From: Acinetobacter calcoaceticus
Lineage (GTDB): Bacteria; Pseudomonadota; Gammaproteobacteria; Pseudomonadales; Moraxellaceae
Assembly: GCF_004345325.1 (NCBI RefSeq)
Contig: NZ_SLVJ01000021.1
Location: 1 to 64,000, forward strand
Direction of reading: 5' to 3'
Length of the DNA: 64,000 bases
In this document: one piece after another, positions 55,474 to 63,999 of the stretch
Position numbering within the stretch: the first letter of the stretch is position 1
Layout of the letters: each line of letters opens with the position of its first letter
Translations under genes and position numbers: made by a program
The notes under the pieces: generated by a model
The model's input: the letters and a program-made list of their open reading frames with translations, nothing else
Told to the model about the DNA's origin: nothing
Database searches by the model: none

Positions 55474-55908
55474 ATGTCTGAATCAGAACTTAATCTCAAT
55501 CCAACTCGCCCTTATCTTGCACGTGCAATTTATGAGTGGATTAGTGATCATAATCTTACCCCCTATCTCTTGGTTGATGCGACCCGCCCGTTTACCGATG
55601 TGCCAACTCAATTCATTCAAGACGGTCAAATCGTCCTCAATATCGCCCCACATGCAGTGCATCGCTTTAACATGAGCAATGAAGCGGTCAGCTTTTCAGC
55701 CCGTTTTGGTGGGGTATCTAAAGACATCTATGTGCCTTTTGAAGCCGTACTTGGACTCTATGCACGTGAAAATGGACAAGGTTTATTCTTTGATCCAGAC
55801 GAATATGCCAATGTAAAACCGACTGAAGTTCCTTTAGAATCAAATACAACTGAAACATCAGAACCAGAAACAGTTAAGAAAAAACCAAGTTTAAGAATTT
55901 TAGATTAG
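55474..55908 (+). CDS. sspB: ClpXP adaptor SspB
   Basis: 144 residues. The N-terminal domain (RPYLARAIYEWISDHNLTPYLLVDA) binds the ssrA tag of tagged proteins. The acidic linker and the C-terminal KKPSLRILD tail, which docks on the ClpX zinc domain, are present. Confidence 0.95.
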   Translation: MSESELNLNPTRPYLARAIYEWISDHNLTPYLLVDATRPFTDVPTQFIQDGQIVLNIAPHAVHRFNMSNEAVSFSARFGGVSKDIYVPFEAVLGLYARENGQGLFFDPDEYANVKPTEVPLESNTTETSEPETVKKKPSLRILD

Positions 55909-55924
55909 TCCAATGGAGTAAAAC

Positions 55925-56590
55925 ATGGCTTTTGATCTCGTACACTATTTTGCTGAGCAGATAAAGATTCAAAAGCCTCAGCTGTTAAATCAATATCCAG
56001 CAGAGCAACGCCAAGCGCATCTGTTTGAGATCAATGCGCTGAGCTTAGGTAAAATTATTAGTCTATGGCGTACCGATTCCAATCATATTTATCAAGAAAT
56101 TCAATCTCAAGACCAACTTTATATTCAAGAGATCGCACGTCATCTCACCACATCAGCTAAAAATGAATCAGAACTCAAACAAACTGAATTTGAACACTGC
56201 AGCAGCGAGATTCTGACCTTCCAATTTCAAGAACTGAAACAGTTAGATGACACCGGACATTATGGTCAAAATGGCATGCGTGAATTGCTATTGGGTCAGA
56301 TTGAACATCTCTCTGGTCAAGCCAAAGATTGGGTTTGGTCAGTCAATGAGCTAAATGAATTGATTGGCTCACAACCGATCGTTGAAGAAAGCGTATCATT
56401 CGATGAAACAATGAAGGAGTTTAACCAAATGGTTCATACACAACAAAACCCTGTTGCAGTTGAAATTGAACACGATCAACCTGAAGTGATTGAGCGTCAC
56501 CCGACTTGGGCGAAAGTCGCAGAACCGATCGTCGCGTTGGTGGTGCTCTGGGTATTGTGGAATGCCTTGCAGACTTATGTATTTGCCTAA
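55925..56590 (+). CDS. Conserved unknown protein with a C-terminal membrane segment
   Basis: 221 residues of no named family. The body (about 1-190) is helical and charged; a membrane segment lies at about 198-219, so it is probably tail-anchored. It begins 16 bases after sspB with GGAG before the ATG, making it the third gene of sspA-sspB. A terminator follows. Confidence 0.75.
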   Translation: MAFDLVHYFAEQIKIQKPQLLNQYPAEQRQAHLFEINALSLGKIISLWRTDSNHIYQEIQSQDQLYIQEIARHLTTSAKNESELKQTEFEHCSSEILTFQFQELKQLDDTGHYGQNGMRELLLGQIEHLSGQAKDWVWSVNELNELIGSQPIVEESVSFDETMKEFNQMVHTQQNPVAVEIEHDQPEVIERHPTWAKVAEPIVALVVLWVLWNALQTYVFA

Positions 56591-56602
56591 GTTCTGATCC
56601 TC

Positions 56603-56643
56603 AAAAGCCAGTCCAGCGCCTAAAGCGATGGACTGGCTTTTTT
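56603..56643. terminator. Bidirectional terminator, end of the ssp unit and the atu cluster
   Basis: A perfect 13-bp stem (AAAAGCCAGTCCA and its complement) with a 13-base loop and a T-run. It sits between convergent genes. Confidence 0.85.
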
Positions 56644-56665
56644 ATGCCACCTCAAACGCACATGC

Positions 56666-58603
56666 TTAATTGATCTTGAGCAACAGTTGACGCTTCTTCA
56701 CTTGTTGGCCTGCGTGTACCAATAGGCTTTCAACCACACCATCCGCATCTGCTTTAACTTGTTGTTGGATCTTCATTGCTTCTAGAACCAATACGGTCTG
56801 GCCTTTTTTGACTGCCTCACCGAGCTGAACCTGCACCTCGATAATCGCGCCATCCATTGGTGCATGAATCTGCCCATTGCCTGCCACCGCCTGTACCTCA
56901 GCCACCGCATAACTGCGATTGATCACCATCAGGTTGCCATTTTGAGTATTTAAGTACAGGGTCTGCCCCTGTAATACATAGGCAATTGAACGTCGTACCC
57001 CATCGATTGCATAAATCAGTTGCTCACTGTCGAGCTGGATCAAGCTGATGCTTTGCTGTTGGCCACAACATTCGATCTGAAGTGCCTGACCCTGCTGCTG
57101 TAAATGCAGTTGTAATGCCTCCCCGTCAATTTCCAATTGCATCGGTCGACTTAGTGCAATGCCCGTACTCCACGGCTGTTGGCTTGTGCCATGGCTAAAC
57201 AACAATGCAATGATCGCTAATGTATGCAGATCCGTACTTTGCGCTGACATGCTGACATCATTTTGAAAATGCTCCGCGATAAAGCCAGTATGGGTTTCTC
57301 CTGCTTGCACCTGAGGATGGCGCAACAAGTTGAGTAGAAACTGTTTATTGGTCGATACCCCAAGCAATACCGTGTCTTCCACGGCGCGCGCCAAAAGTCG
57401 CACCGCATCCTGACGGGTTTGTCCATAGGCGATAATCTTGGCCAACATCGGATCATAATATTCACTGACCTGATCTTGGGCATATAGACCATGATCAATA
57501 CGCACATTGGGCAGATCCGCCGCTTGCCATTTCAGGATCGATCCCGTCTGCGGCATAAAACCTTGGCGTGGATCTTCGGCATAGAGGCGGACTTCAACCG
57601 CATGACCGGTGATTTTCAATTCGGATTGCTGTAGCGGCAAAGCTTCTGCATTGGCCACGCGCAATTGCCATTCCACCAAATCCACCCCACTGATCATCTC
57701 TGTCACTGGATGCTCAACTTGCAAACGGGTGTTCATTTCCAAGAAGTAAAATTCACCTGAACGATCCAATAAAAATTCAACCGTACCCGCGCCAACATAG
57801 TCACAGGCACGTGCTGCTGCAATCGCGGCCTGCCCCATTTTTTCACGTAAAGCGGGGGTCATCACTGGGCAGGGTGCTTCTTCTAGCACTTTTTGATGGC
57901 GGCGTTGGATCGAACAATCTCGTTCAAACAGATAAACCACATCACCATGGCTGTCTGCAAAGATTTGAATCTCGACATGGCGTGGTGCGATCACGGCTTT
58001 TTCCAAGATCAACTCGCCTGAACCAAAGGCATTTTCAGCCTCTGAGCGTGCAGTTTTTAATGCTTCTAGTAGCCCATCAGCACTGTCCACCAAGCGCATC
58101 CCCCGACCACCACCGCCTGCAGAGGCTTTGACCATCAAGGGAAATCCGATCTTCATCGCCTGCGCCGCCAGATCATCGATCTGTTGCTGATCACCTTGAT
58201 AACCGGGAATGCACGGCACACCTGCTGCCAACATGGCAATTTTAGACAGGCGTTTCGACCCCATTAATTCAATCGCTGCCGCTGGTGGCCCGATAAAACA
58301 GATGCCATTTTCAGCGCAGGCTTGGGCAAAGGCTGCATTTTCAGATAAAAACCCATAGCCCGGATGTACTGCATCCGCTCCAGTTTTGAGACAGGCTTGG
58401 ATAATCTGCTCAATACTTAAGTACGATGCAGAGACCTTGGACGCGCCGATACAGACTGCTTCATCGGCAAATGCCACATGGCGTGCATTGCGATCTGCTT
58501 CAGAATAGACCGCAACTGTTCGATAGCCCATTGCTTTGGCCGTTTGCATGACGCGAAGGGCGATCTCACCACGGTTTGCCACTAAAACTTTGCTAAATGC
58601 CAT
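56666..58603 (-). CDS. atuF: Geranyl-CoA carboxylase biotin-containing subunit (AtuF-like)
   Basis: 645 residues from the ATG at 58603 (GGGGA 8 bases upstream; an in-frame start at 58618 is less likely). Biotin carboxylase domain (SKVLVANRGEIALRVMQTA, GPPAAAIELMGSK, ASAGGGGRGMRL, EMNTRLQVEHPVTE) followed by a C-terminal biotin carrier domain with EAMKI, the Lys being biotinylated. It resembles methylcrotonyl-CoA carboxylase alpha; the atu neighbours favour geranyl-CoA. It is last in the cluster. Confidence 0.9.
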   Translation of the reverse strand: MAFSKVLVANRGEIALRVMQTAKAMGYRTVAVYSEADRNARHVAFADEAVCIGASKVSASYLSIEQIIQACLKTGADAVHPGYGFLSENAAFAQACAENGICFIGPPAAAIELMGSKRLSKIAMLAAGVPCIPGYQGDQQQIDDLAAQAMKIGFPLMVKASAGGGGRGMRLVDSADGLLEALKTARSEAENAFGSGELILEKAVIAPRHVEIQIFADSHGDVVYLFERDCSIQRRHQKVLEEAPCPVMTPALREKMGQAAIAAARACDYVGAGTVEFLLDRSGEFYFLEMNTRLQVEHPVTEMISGVDLVEWQLRVANAEALPLQQSELKITGHAVEVRLYAEDPRQGFMPQTGSILKWQAADLPNVRIDHGLYAQDQVSEYYDPMLAKIIAYGQTRQDAVRLLARAVEDTVLLGVSTNKQFLLNLLRHPQVQAGETHTGFIAEHFQNDVSMSAQSTDLHTLAIIALLFSHGTSQQPWSTGIALSRPMQLEIDGEALQLHLQQQGQALQIECCGQQQSISLIQLDSEQLIYAIDGVRRSIAYVLQGQTLYLNTQNGNLMVINRSYAVAEVQAVAGNGQIHAPMDGAIIEVQVQLGEAVKKGQTVLVLEAMKIQQQVKADADGVVESLLVHAGQQVKKRQLLLKIN

Positions 58604-58658
58604 AGGATTGATCCCCATTTCTTATTGCTGTTTGGTTGTTGCTAAGTGCTGGATTGCT

Positions 58659-58764
58659 GGTTCTTAATACTGATTACTGGGTTATTGGCTCTTGGTACTG
58701 CTTGGCTTGGTACTGAGTGCTTGGTTCTTAATACTGAATACTTGGTTATTGGCACTTGGTACTG
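58659..58764. repeat. Two 42-base direct repeats between atuF and atuE
   Basis: Copies at 58659-58700 and 58723-58764 (period 64) differ at three positions. They begin GGTTCTTAATACTGA and are low in complexity (GG, TTGG, TACTG). They lie in the 190-base gap within the atu operon. Confidence 0.75.
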
Positions 58765-58793
58765 TTTGAATCTTGGTGCTGGACTCAGCTTGA

Positions 58794-59633
58794 TCAATGC
58801 ACCCAGTTTGGCGGGCGTTTTTGTACAAAGGCCATCGTGCCTTCAAGCCCCTCTTCACTGCTGACTGCATCGGCAAATTGTTGCGCTGCATCATCCAACA
58901 AATCATCCAAAGAAGCATCGAGCACTTCATTTACACTGCGGTGCAGTAAGGCTTTGGTGGCACGCGATGCCATCGGAGCCGTGCGCTGAATCTGTTTGAC
59001 ACAACGTGCTAATGCAGCAAAGAGCGCATCTTCGCCTTCAACCACCTCATGCACCACGCCCAACGCTAAAGCGGTTCGACCATCAAAACGCATCCCCAGT
59101 AAAGCCAAACGTCGCGCCTGAGTCAGACCAATACGCTTGAGTACAAAGGGCGCGATCTGTGCTGGAAGTACCCCTAAACTGGTTTCAGGCAAACCAAACT
59201 GTGCATCGTGTGTGCTAATCGCCACATCGGAAACACAGGCTAACCCAAAGCCACCACCGAGTACCGCACCTTCTAAGACCACCACCACCGTTTGCGCTGC
59301 ATGCTCGACTTGGTTGAGCATGGCACCGAACTGACGGTTAAAGCTGACATAGGGTTGATTTGAACCCGACTCCAGCGCTGCATGGCGCAGACTTGCCATG
59401 TCTTTGATATCTCCACCCGCACAGAAATGGCCTTGGCTGCCACGAATAATCACGGCGCGTATCGAAGTATCGGTTTTGATGGCACTAAAGACCTGTTGGA
59501 TCGCCTGTACCATGTTGAGATTCATGGCATTTCGTGTTTCAGGACGATTCAATTGTAGGGTCAATATCGCACCTGACTGGGTCAGGATCACACTTTCATC
59601 TAGGTTTAAAGTTGCAACAGCGTTACTGAGCAT
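58794..59633 (-). CDS. atuE: Enoyl-CoA hydratase-like, isohexenylglutaconyl-CoA hydratase (AtuE-like)
   Basis: 279 residues from the ATG at 59633 (AAGGAG 7 bases upstream). The crotonase fold shows the oxyanion stretches HFCAGGDIKDMASL and VLEGAVLGGGFGLACVSD. AtuE hydrates isohexenylglutaconyl-CoA in acyclic terpene catabolism. The specific role comes from the cluster; the family call is secure. Confidence 0.88.
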   Translation of the reverse strand: MLSNAVATLNLDESVILTQSGAILTLQLNRPETRNAMNLNMVQAIQQVFSAIKTDTSIRAVIIRGSQGHFCAGGDIKDMASLRHAALESGSNQPYVSFNRQFGAMLNQVEHAAQTVVVVLEGAVLGGGFGLACVSDVAISTHDAQFGLPETSLGVLPAQIAPFVLKRIGLTQARRLALLGMRFDGRTALALGVVHEVVEGEDALFAALARCVKQIQRTAPMASRATKALLHRSVNEVLDASLDDLLDDAAQQFADAVSSEEGLEGTMAFVQKRPPNWVH

Positions 59634-59676
59634 TGGGGGTCTCCTTTGAAGATACAACTGGCGATGCCAACAACGC

Positions 59677-60837
59677 TTAATGGCGTGGTTTTTTCGGCAA
59701 GATATCCATTAACTTACAAATGATGCCCAACATAATTTCATCCGCACCACCACCGATCGACCCTAAACGCCCATCACGATACAACTGTGATGCCGGGTTG
59801 TCCCACATAAAGCCATTGCCACCCCAATACTGTAAGCAACTGTCTGCCACTTCACGGGTTAAACGCCCTGATTTGAGTTTGGCCATGGAGGCCAATTGGG
59901 TGACATTTTCTCCTGCGATATGCAGTTCACAGGCTTGATAGGTCAAGGCTTTTAATGCCGCAACCTCAGTCATTAACTCGGCAAAACGGAAATGTACATA
60001 TTGATTATTAATCAAGGGTTGACCAAAAGTACTGCGATCTTTGGTATAGGCAATGGTCAATTCCATACAGCGTTCTATACCGCCGATCGAATTGGCACAG
60101 GCCCAGAGGCGTTCTTCTTGGAACTGTAGCATTTGCATCATAAAGCCCATACCTTCTTGTCCCACCAAGTTTTTCTGCGGCACTCGAACATTATCCAAAT
60201 ACACTTGTGCAGTGCTACTCGAACGCATCCCCAATTTGTCCAAGGGTTCAGAAAAGCTAATCCCGGGCGTATTGGCAGGTACGATAATCATCGACTTATT
60301 GGCATGCGGATTATCATCTGAGGTGTTGGCCAATAGGCAGAAGAAATCTGCTTGCAGTGAGTTGGTGATCCACATTTTGCTGCCATTGATCACATAGTCA
60401 TTACCGTCTTTTTTGGCCGTGGTCTTGATTGCAGCCACATCCGAACCCGCATGGACTTCTGACACGGCGATGGCAGCGACATATTCCCCACGAATCGCAG
60501 GTGCCAAAAACTCAGCCTTTAAGTCTTCAGATCCAAAGCGTGCCAATGCCGGTGTCGCCATATCGGTTTGTACCCCGATCGCCAATGGCACACCGCCACA
60601 AGCCGCCCGACCCAGTTCTTCAGCCACCACCAAGTTATAGGAATAATCCAGCGCCAAACCGCCATGGGCTTCAGGCTTACAAATGCCGAGCAAGCCCAGA
60701 TCACCCATTTTCTTAAATACCTCATGGATCGGAAATTGACCTTGCTGTTCCCATGCCGGAATAAATGGATTCAATTCTGTTTCCACAAACTGACGTGTGG
60801 TACGACGAAGCGCTTCATGTTCTGCTGTAAATTTCAT
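59677..60837 (-). CDS. atuD: Citronellyl-CoA dehydrogenase (acyl-CoA dehydrogenase, AtuD-like)
   Basis: A 386-residue FAD acyl-CoA dehydrogenase. AVSEVHAGSDVAAI and WITNSLQADF line the FAD site. The Glu in FQEERL is at the place of the catalytic base in isovaleryl-CoA dehydrogenase, while the usual YEGT region reads GGGADEI. AAGGA precedes the ATG. Citronellyl-CoA dehydrogenation is inferred from the cluster. Confidence 0.88.
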   Translation of the reverse strand: MKFTAEHEALRRTTRQFVETELNPFIPAWEQQGQFPIHEVFKKMGDLGLLGICKPEAHGGLALDYSYNLVVAEELGRAACGGVPLAIGVQTDMATPALARFGSEDLKAEFLAPAIRGEYVAAIAVSEVHAGSDVAAIKTTAKKDGNDYVINGSKMWITNSLQADFFCLLANTSDDNPHANKSMIIVPANTPGISFSEPLDKLGMRSSSTAQVYLDNVRVPQKNLVGQEGMGFMMQMLQFQEERLWACANSIGGIERCMELTIAYTKDRSTFGQPLINNQYVHFRFAELMTEVAALKALTYQACELHIAGENVTQLASMAKLKSGRLTREVADSCLQYWGGNGFMWDNPASQLYRDGRLGSIGGGADEIMLGIICKLMDILPKKPRH

Positions 60838-60854
60838 ATATATTCCTTTAAAAG

Positions 60855-60925
60855 CCTTCTCCTTTCCAAGGAGAAGGTTGGATGAGGTTCGCCCTCACCT
60901 AACCTCTCCCTAACAGGGAGAGGGA
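60855..60925. repeat. REP-like pair between atuD and atuC
   Basis: Two facing palindromic units: CCTTCTCC...GGAGAAGG followed by TTGGATGAGGT, and CTCACCTAA followed by CCTCTCCC...GGGAGAGG. They form one composite inverted element, a typical REP/BIME-type arrangement, in an intergenic gap inside the operon. Confidence 0.75.
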
Positions 60926-60926
60926 A

Positions 60927-62540
60927 TTAGAAGCGTGATACCCCAAAACGAGTCGGGTTCAATTGACGCTTTTGTGCTTCGGCAATGGTTTCGAGTAAAA
61001 ATATCAAGAGTTTGCGTGTGTCACGTGGGTCGATGATGCCATCGTCATGCAACATGGCGGTGTTAAACAATGCGGTGGATTGCTGCTCAAGTTTTTGCTG
61101 TGTGCTCTGTTCCAAAAAGTCCAACATCTGTGGATTTGGCTCTAGCCCTGCCGCAGTCTGTTTGGCTTCAGCGACAATGCGCAATACTTTCCCCGCCTGC
61201 GCTGCACCCATCACTGCCACATGAGAATTGGGCCATGCAAAGATAAACTGTGGCGATAAACTACGACCACACATGGCATAGTTACCTGCGCCATAAGAAC
61301 CCGCCACCACGATCGAAATCTTCGGTACGCTACAATTGGCCACGGCTTGGATAAATTTAGAGCCATGTTTGATAATGCCATTTTGCTCAGCATCGGTGCC
61401 GACCATAAAACCTGTGGTGTTATGCAGAAACAACAACGGCCGTTGAGTTTGCTCACACAGATGAATGAACTGCGCAGCCTTGGCTGCACCTTGTGGCGTA
61501 ATCGGCCCATTGTTGGTGATGATCCCGATATGAAGACCTGCGATTTTGGCCCAACCACATACGGTGAGATTGTCATATTCAGCTTTAAATTCAAGAAAGT
61601 CCGAATCATCCACCAAGCGTGCAATCACCTCTTTCATATCTAAGGGCTGCTTGGTCTGACTCGGAATAATGCCCAACAGCTCATCAATGTCATAACGCGG
61701 TTCTGCATACTGTGCGCTATGCGGTGTGGTCTGTTCCTTCCAATTCAGATGCTCAAAAACTTCTCGTGCCATGCGAATGGCATCGGCATCGCTTTCAGCC
61801 AGATATTCTGCTGTGCCTGCAATTTGGGCGTGCATTTCCGCCCCACCCAAGGCCTCAGCCGTCGCCACTTCGCCAGTTGCTGCAAGCAATAACGGTGGTC
61901 CAGCCAACAGCATTTCGGTTTGTTTACGCACCGTGATCACATAATCAGACAAACCCGGTTGATAAGCACCGCCAGCCGTGGCATTGCCATGCACCACCGC
62001 CAACTGCGGGATGCCTGCCGCAGACAAACGTGCTTGATTGGCAAAGGTTTTACCACCTATGGTGAAGACTTCAGCAGCATAATTAAGGTTGGCACCGCCA
62101 CTTTCGCTCAAACACAGCAATGGCAGTTTTTGCTCTAGGGCTATCTCTTGTAGGCGCAAGGTTTTATGTACGCCCATCGGTGAAATGGTACCGCCTTTGA
62201 TCGCACTATTACTGGCAGAAATCAGACAACGTACCCCACTGACAAAACCAATGCCCGCAATGATGCCACCTCCGGCATCCGAGCCATCTTTATCGTCATG
62301 CATTTGGTAACCCACCAATCCACACAATTCAATAAATGGGGAATCAGCATCAAGGACCAGACTGACCCGTTCATGCGGTAATATTTTTCCACGACGTTCA
62401 AATTTTGCTTTGGCGGCATAAGATTTTTCACGATTCTTATTTTGAATCGCACGGACTTCATCAATCTGCGCCAACAATGCCTGCCGATTGAGTTGGTAAT
62501 TTTCATCACCTATCGCGAGATCGGATTGCAATATCGTCAT
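60927..62540 (-). CDS. atuC: Geranyl-CoA carboxylase carboxyltransferase subunit (AtuC-like)
   Basis: A 537-residue biotin-dependent carboxyltransferase. CoA-binding and oxyanion segments include CLSESGGANLNYAAEVF, HGNATAGGAYQPGLSDY and the C-terminal NTTGFMVGTDAEQNGI and GSYGAGNYAMCGR. It would carboxylate cis-geranyl-CoA with AtuF. Sequence alone does not fully separate it from the methylcrotonyl-CoA enzyme; the neighbours decide. Its stop lies next to the REP-like pair. Confidence 0.9.
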   Translation of the reverse strand: MTILQSDLAIGDENYQLNRQALLAQIDEVRAIQNKNREKSYAAKAKFERRGKILPHERVSLVLDADSPFIELCGLVGYQMHDDKDGSDAGGGIIAGIGFVSGVRCLISASNSAIKGGTISPMGVHKTLRLQEIALEQKLPLLCLSESGGANLNYAAEVFTIGGKTFANQARLSAAGIPQLAVVHGNATAGGAYQPGLSDYVITVRKQTEMLLAGPPLLLAATGEVATAEALGGAEMHAQIAGTAEYLAESDADAIRMAREVFEHLNWKEQTTPHSAQYAEPRYDIDELLGIIPSQTKQPLDMKEVIARLVDDSDFLEFKAEYDNLTVCGWAKIAGLHIGIITNNGPITPQGAAKAAQFIHLCEQTQRPLLFLHNTTGFMVGTDAEQNGIIKHGSKFIQAVANCSVPKISIVVAGSYGAGNYAMCGRSLSPQFIFAWPNSHVAVMGAAQAGKVLRIVAEAKQTAAGLEPNPQMLDFLEQSTQQKLEQQSTALFNTAMLHDDGIIDPRDTRKLLIFLLETIAEAQKRQLNPTRFGVSRF

Positions 62541-62563
62541 GTTTCAACTCCCTATTTCTTTTT

Positions 62564-63541
62564 TTAATCCAACTGCTGACGATTAATATCTTGTTGGTCT
62601 TTAACATGCTGTTGTGCTTGTTGCTCTTGAGCAGTTTGTAGCTCTTTAGCGGCTTGCTGCTGTTGCAATTGCTCAGGTGTTTTTAAGACATCTGGAATAA
62701 ACGCCCGATGAAAACCATTAAATGACTCGCTGTTTTGTGCATCTGCCAGTGGATACATCCGTGTCCCCTGTGAGGCAGCACCATCGATTCTCAAGGTCAC
62801 CCCCGATATAAATGAGGCAGCTTCAGAAAGCAGGTAGCAAATCGCCGAAGACACTTCAGACTCAGTGCCCATGCGTTTTAGTGGCACATTGCCCGCCAAA
62901 CTCGGAATCACCACTTTGGCAAAGTCGCCACTATAATGGTCCATCCCTGAAGAGATAATCCATCCCGGCGCCACAGCATTGACACACACCCCAGACTTGG
63001 CCCATTCCACCGCAGCGGTTTTGGTCAAGTTATCAACCCCTGCCCGTGCCGCACCAGAATGCCCCATGCCCGGCATTCCTCCCCACATATCTGCGGTCAT
63101 GTTAACGATACGACCACCATGCTGCCCCATCCATTGCTTATAGGCTTCATTCATCAGATAGAATGTCGCATGCAAGTTATTGCGCACCACAGCATCAAAA
63201 CCATTGGCAGAGATGTTTTCCAGACTTGAAGGGAATTGTCCACCTGCGTTATTGACCAAGCCATTGAGTTTGCCAAATCGCGTGATCACTTCTGCGATCA
63301 TGTCTTTGACTTGCTGCTCTTCACGGTTGTCACACACGATGCAATGCACCTTGCCACCATCTTCCAATATCTCGGCAGCAACTTTTTGCAGTTTTTCGAT
63401 TTTACGTCCTGTGATAACCACTTGAGCGCCCAGAGCTGCCAACTCATGTGCAGTACAACGACCAATCCCAGAACCGCCACCGGTGATAATCACCACCTGA
63501 TCGGCAAACGCATCTTGTCTAAATATCGAGTGATAACCCAT
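62564..63541 (-). CDS. atuB: Short-chain dehydrogenase/reductase (AtuB-like)
   Basis: 325 residues. The Rossmann motif GGGSGIG, the NNAG and the Asn site are present, but the catalytic Tyr of Y-x3-K is replaced: the region reads GMGHSGAARAGVDNLTK. This matches the peroxisomal trans-2-enoyl-CoA reductase subgroup, where Tyr is also missing. The last 40 residues are a Gln-rich tail (LQQQQAAKEL...). It lies 23 bases before atuC, probably in the same transcript. Confidence 0.85.
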   Translation of the reverse strand: MGYHSIFRQDAFADQVVIITGGGSGIGRCTAHELAALGAQVVITGRKIEKLQKVAAEILEDGGKVHCIVCDNREEQQVKDMIAEVITRFGKLNGLVNNAGGQFPSSLENISANGFDAVVRNNLHATFYLMNEAYKQWMGQHGGRIVNMTADMWGGMPGMGHSGAARAGVDNLTKTAAVEWAKSGVCVNAVAPGWIISSGMDHYSGDFAKVVIPSLAGNVPLKRMGTESEVSSAICYLLSEAASFISGVTLRIDGAASQGTRMYPLADAQNSESFNGFHRAFIPDVLKTPEQLQQQQAAKELQTAQEQQAQQHVKDQQDINRQQLD

Positions 63542-63560
63542 TTTCTCTACCTTGTGGTTT

Positions 63561-63624
63561 CCTCTCCAGTTCAGAGGGGTATATTGCTTGACTCCTCTCC
63601 TGTTTAGGAGAGGTCGGGTGAGGT
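63561..63624. repeat. REP-like palindromes at the end of atuA
   Basis: A small palindrome (CCTCTCCAGTTCAGAGGGG, 63561-63579) and a second CCTCTCC...GGAGAGG unit (63594-63613) with GTGAGGT beside it, related to the pair at 60855-60925. The second unit overlaps the atuA stop codon. Confidence 0.75.
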
Positions 63625-63999
63625 CATTAAACCCAGCGGAATTCGCACAGGCATATCTAAGAGTTGTTGTGCAAAGGCTTTACCTTGTGGATCGATGCGT
63701 AAGCTCGCCATTCCACCACCACCTAATGCATGTTCTAAAACAAAATTCAGCGCCATCAATCCTGGTAATTCATAACGGCTGACTTGGCTACGTTCAGGGT
63801 CAAGCACATGCTGCATATAGGCTGCAACCGACTCAGCACTGAGACTGGCGCGAATCCACGGTAGATATTCTGCGCGGCGTGCAATCACACCAATATTGCT
63901 GTGATTGCCTTTATCGCCACTGCGGGCATGCGCCAACTCAATCAATGCCACGTCAACCTCATCCCCTTGTAACTGGGCGGTTTCACTAGGATGAATCGT
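63604..63999 (-). CDS. atuA: AtuA-like acyclic terpene utilisation protein, C-terminal part (cut by window edge)
   Basis: The frame is open through the right edge, so only about the last 131 residues are seen. They match the C-terminal domain of the AtuA family (VALIELAHARSGDKGNHSNIGV, PGLMALNFVLEHALGGGG). AtuA is required for citronellol/geraniol use, but its reaction is not known. A GTG at 63951 could mislead as a start, but the frame continues upstream. The final residues TSPDLS are encoded by the REP-like repeat. It would be first of atuA-B-C-D-E-F. Confidence 0.85.
   Translation of the reverse strand, partial: TIHPSETAQLQGDEVDVALIELAHARSGDKGNHSNIGVIARRAEYLPWIRASLSAESVAAYMQHVLDPERSQVSRYELPGLMALNFVLEHALGGGGMASLRIDPQGKAFAQQLLDMPVRIPLGLMTSPDLS

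Noticed and set aside
63604..63951. A complete 115-residue protein starting at GTG 63951
   Set aside because: The frame is open upstream through the window edge and continues the AtuA domain, so the gene is treated as cut by the edge.
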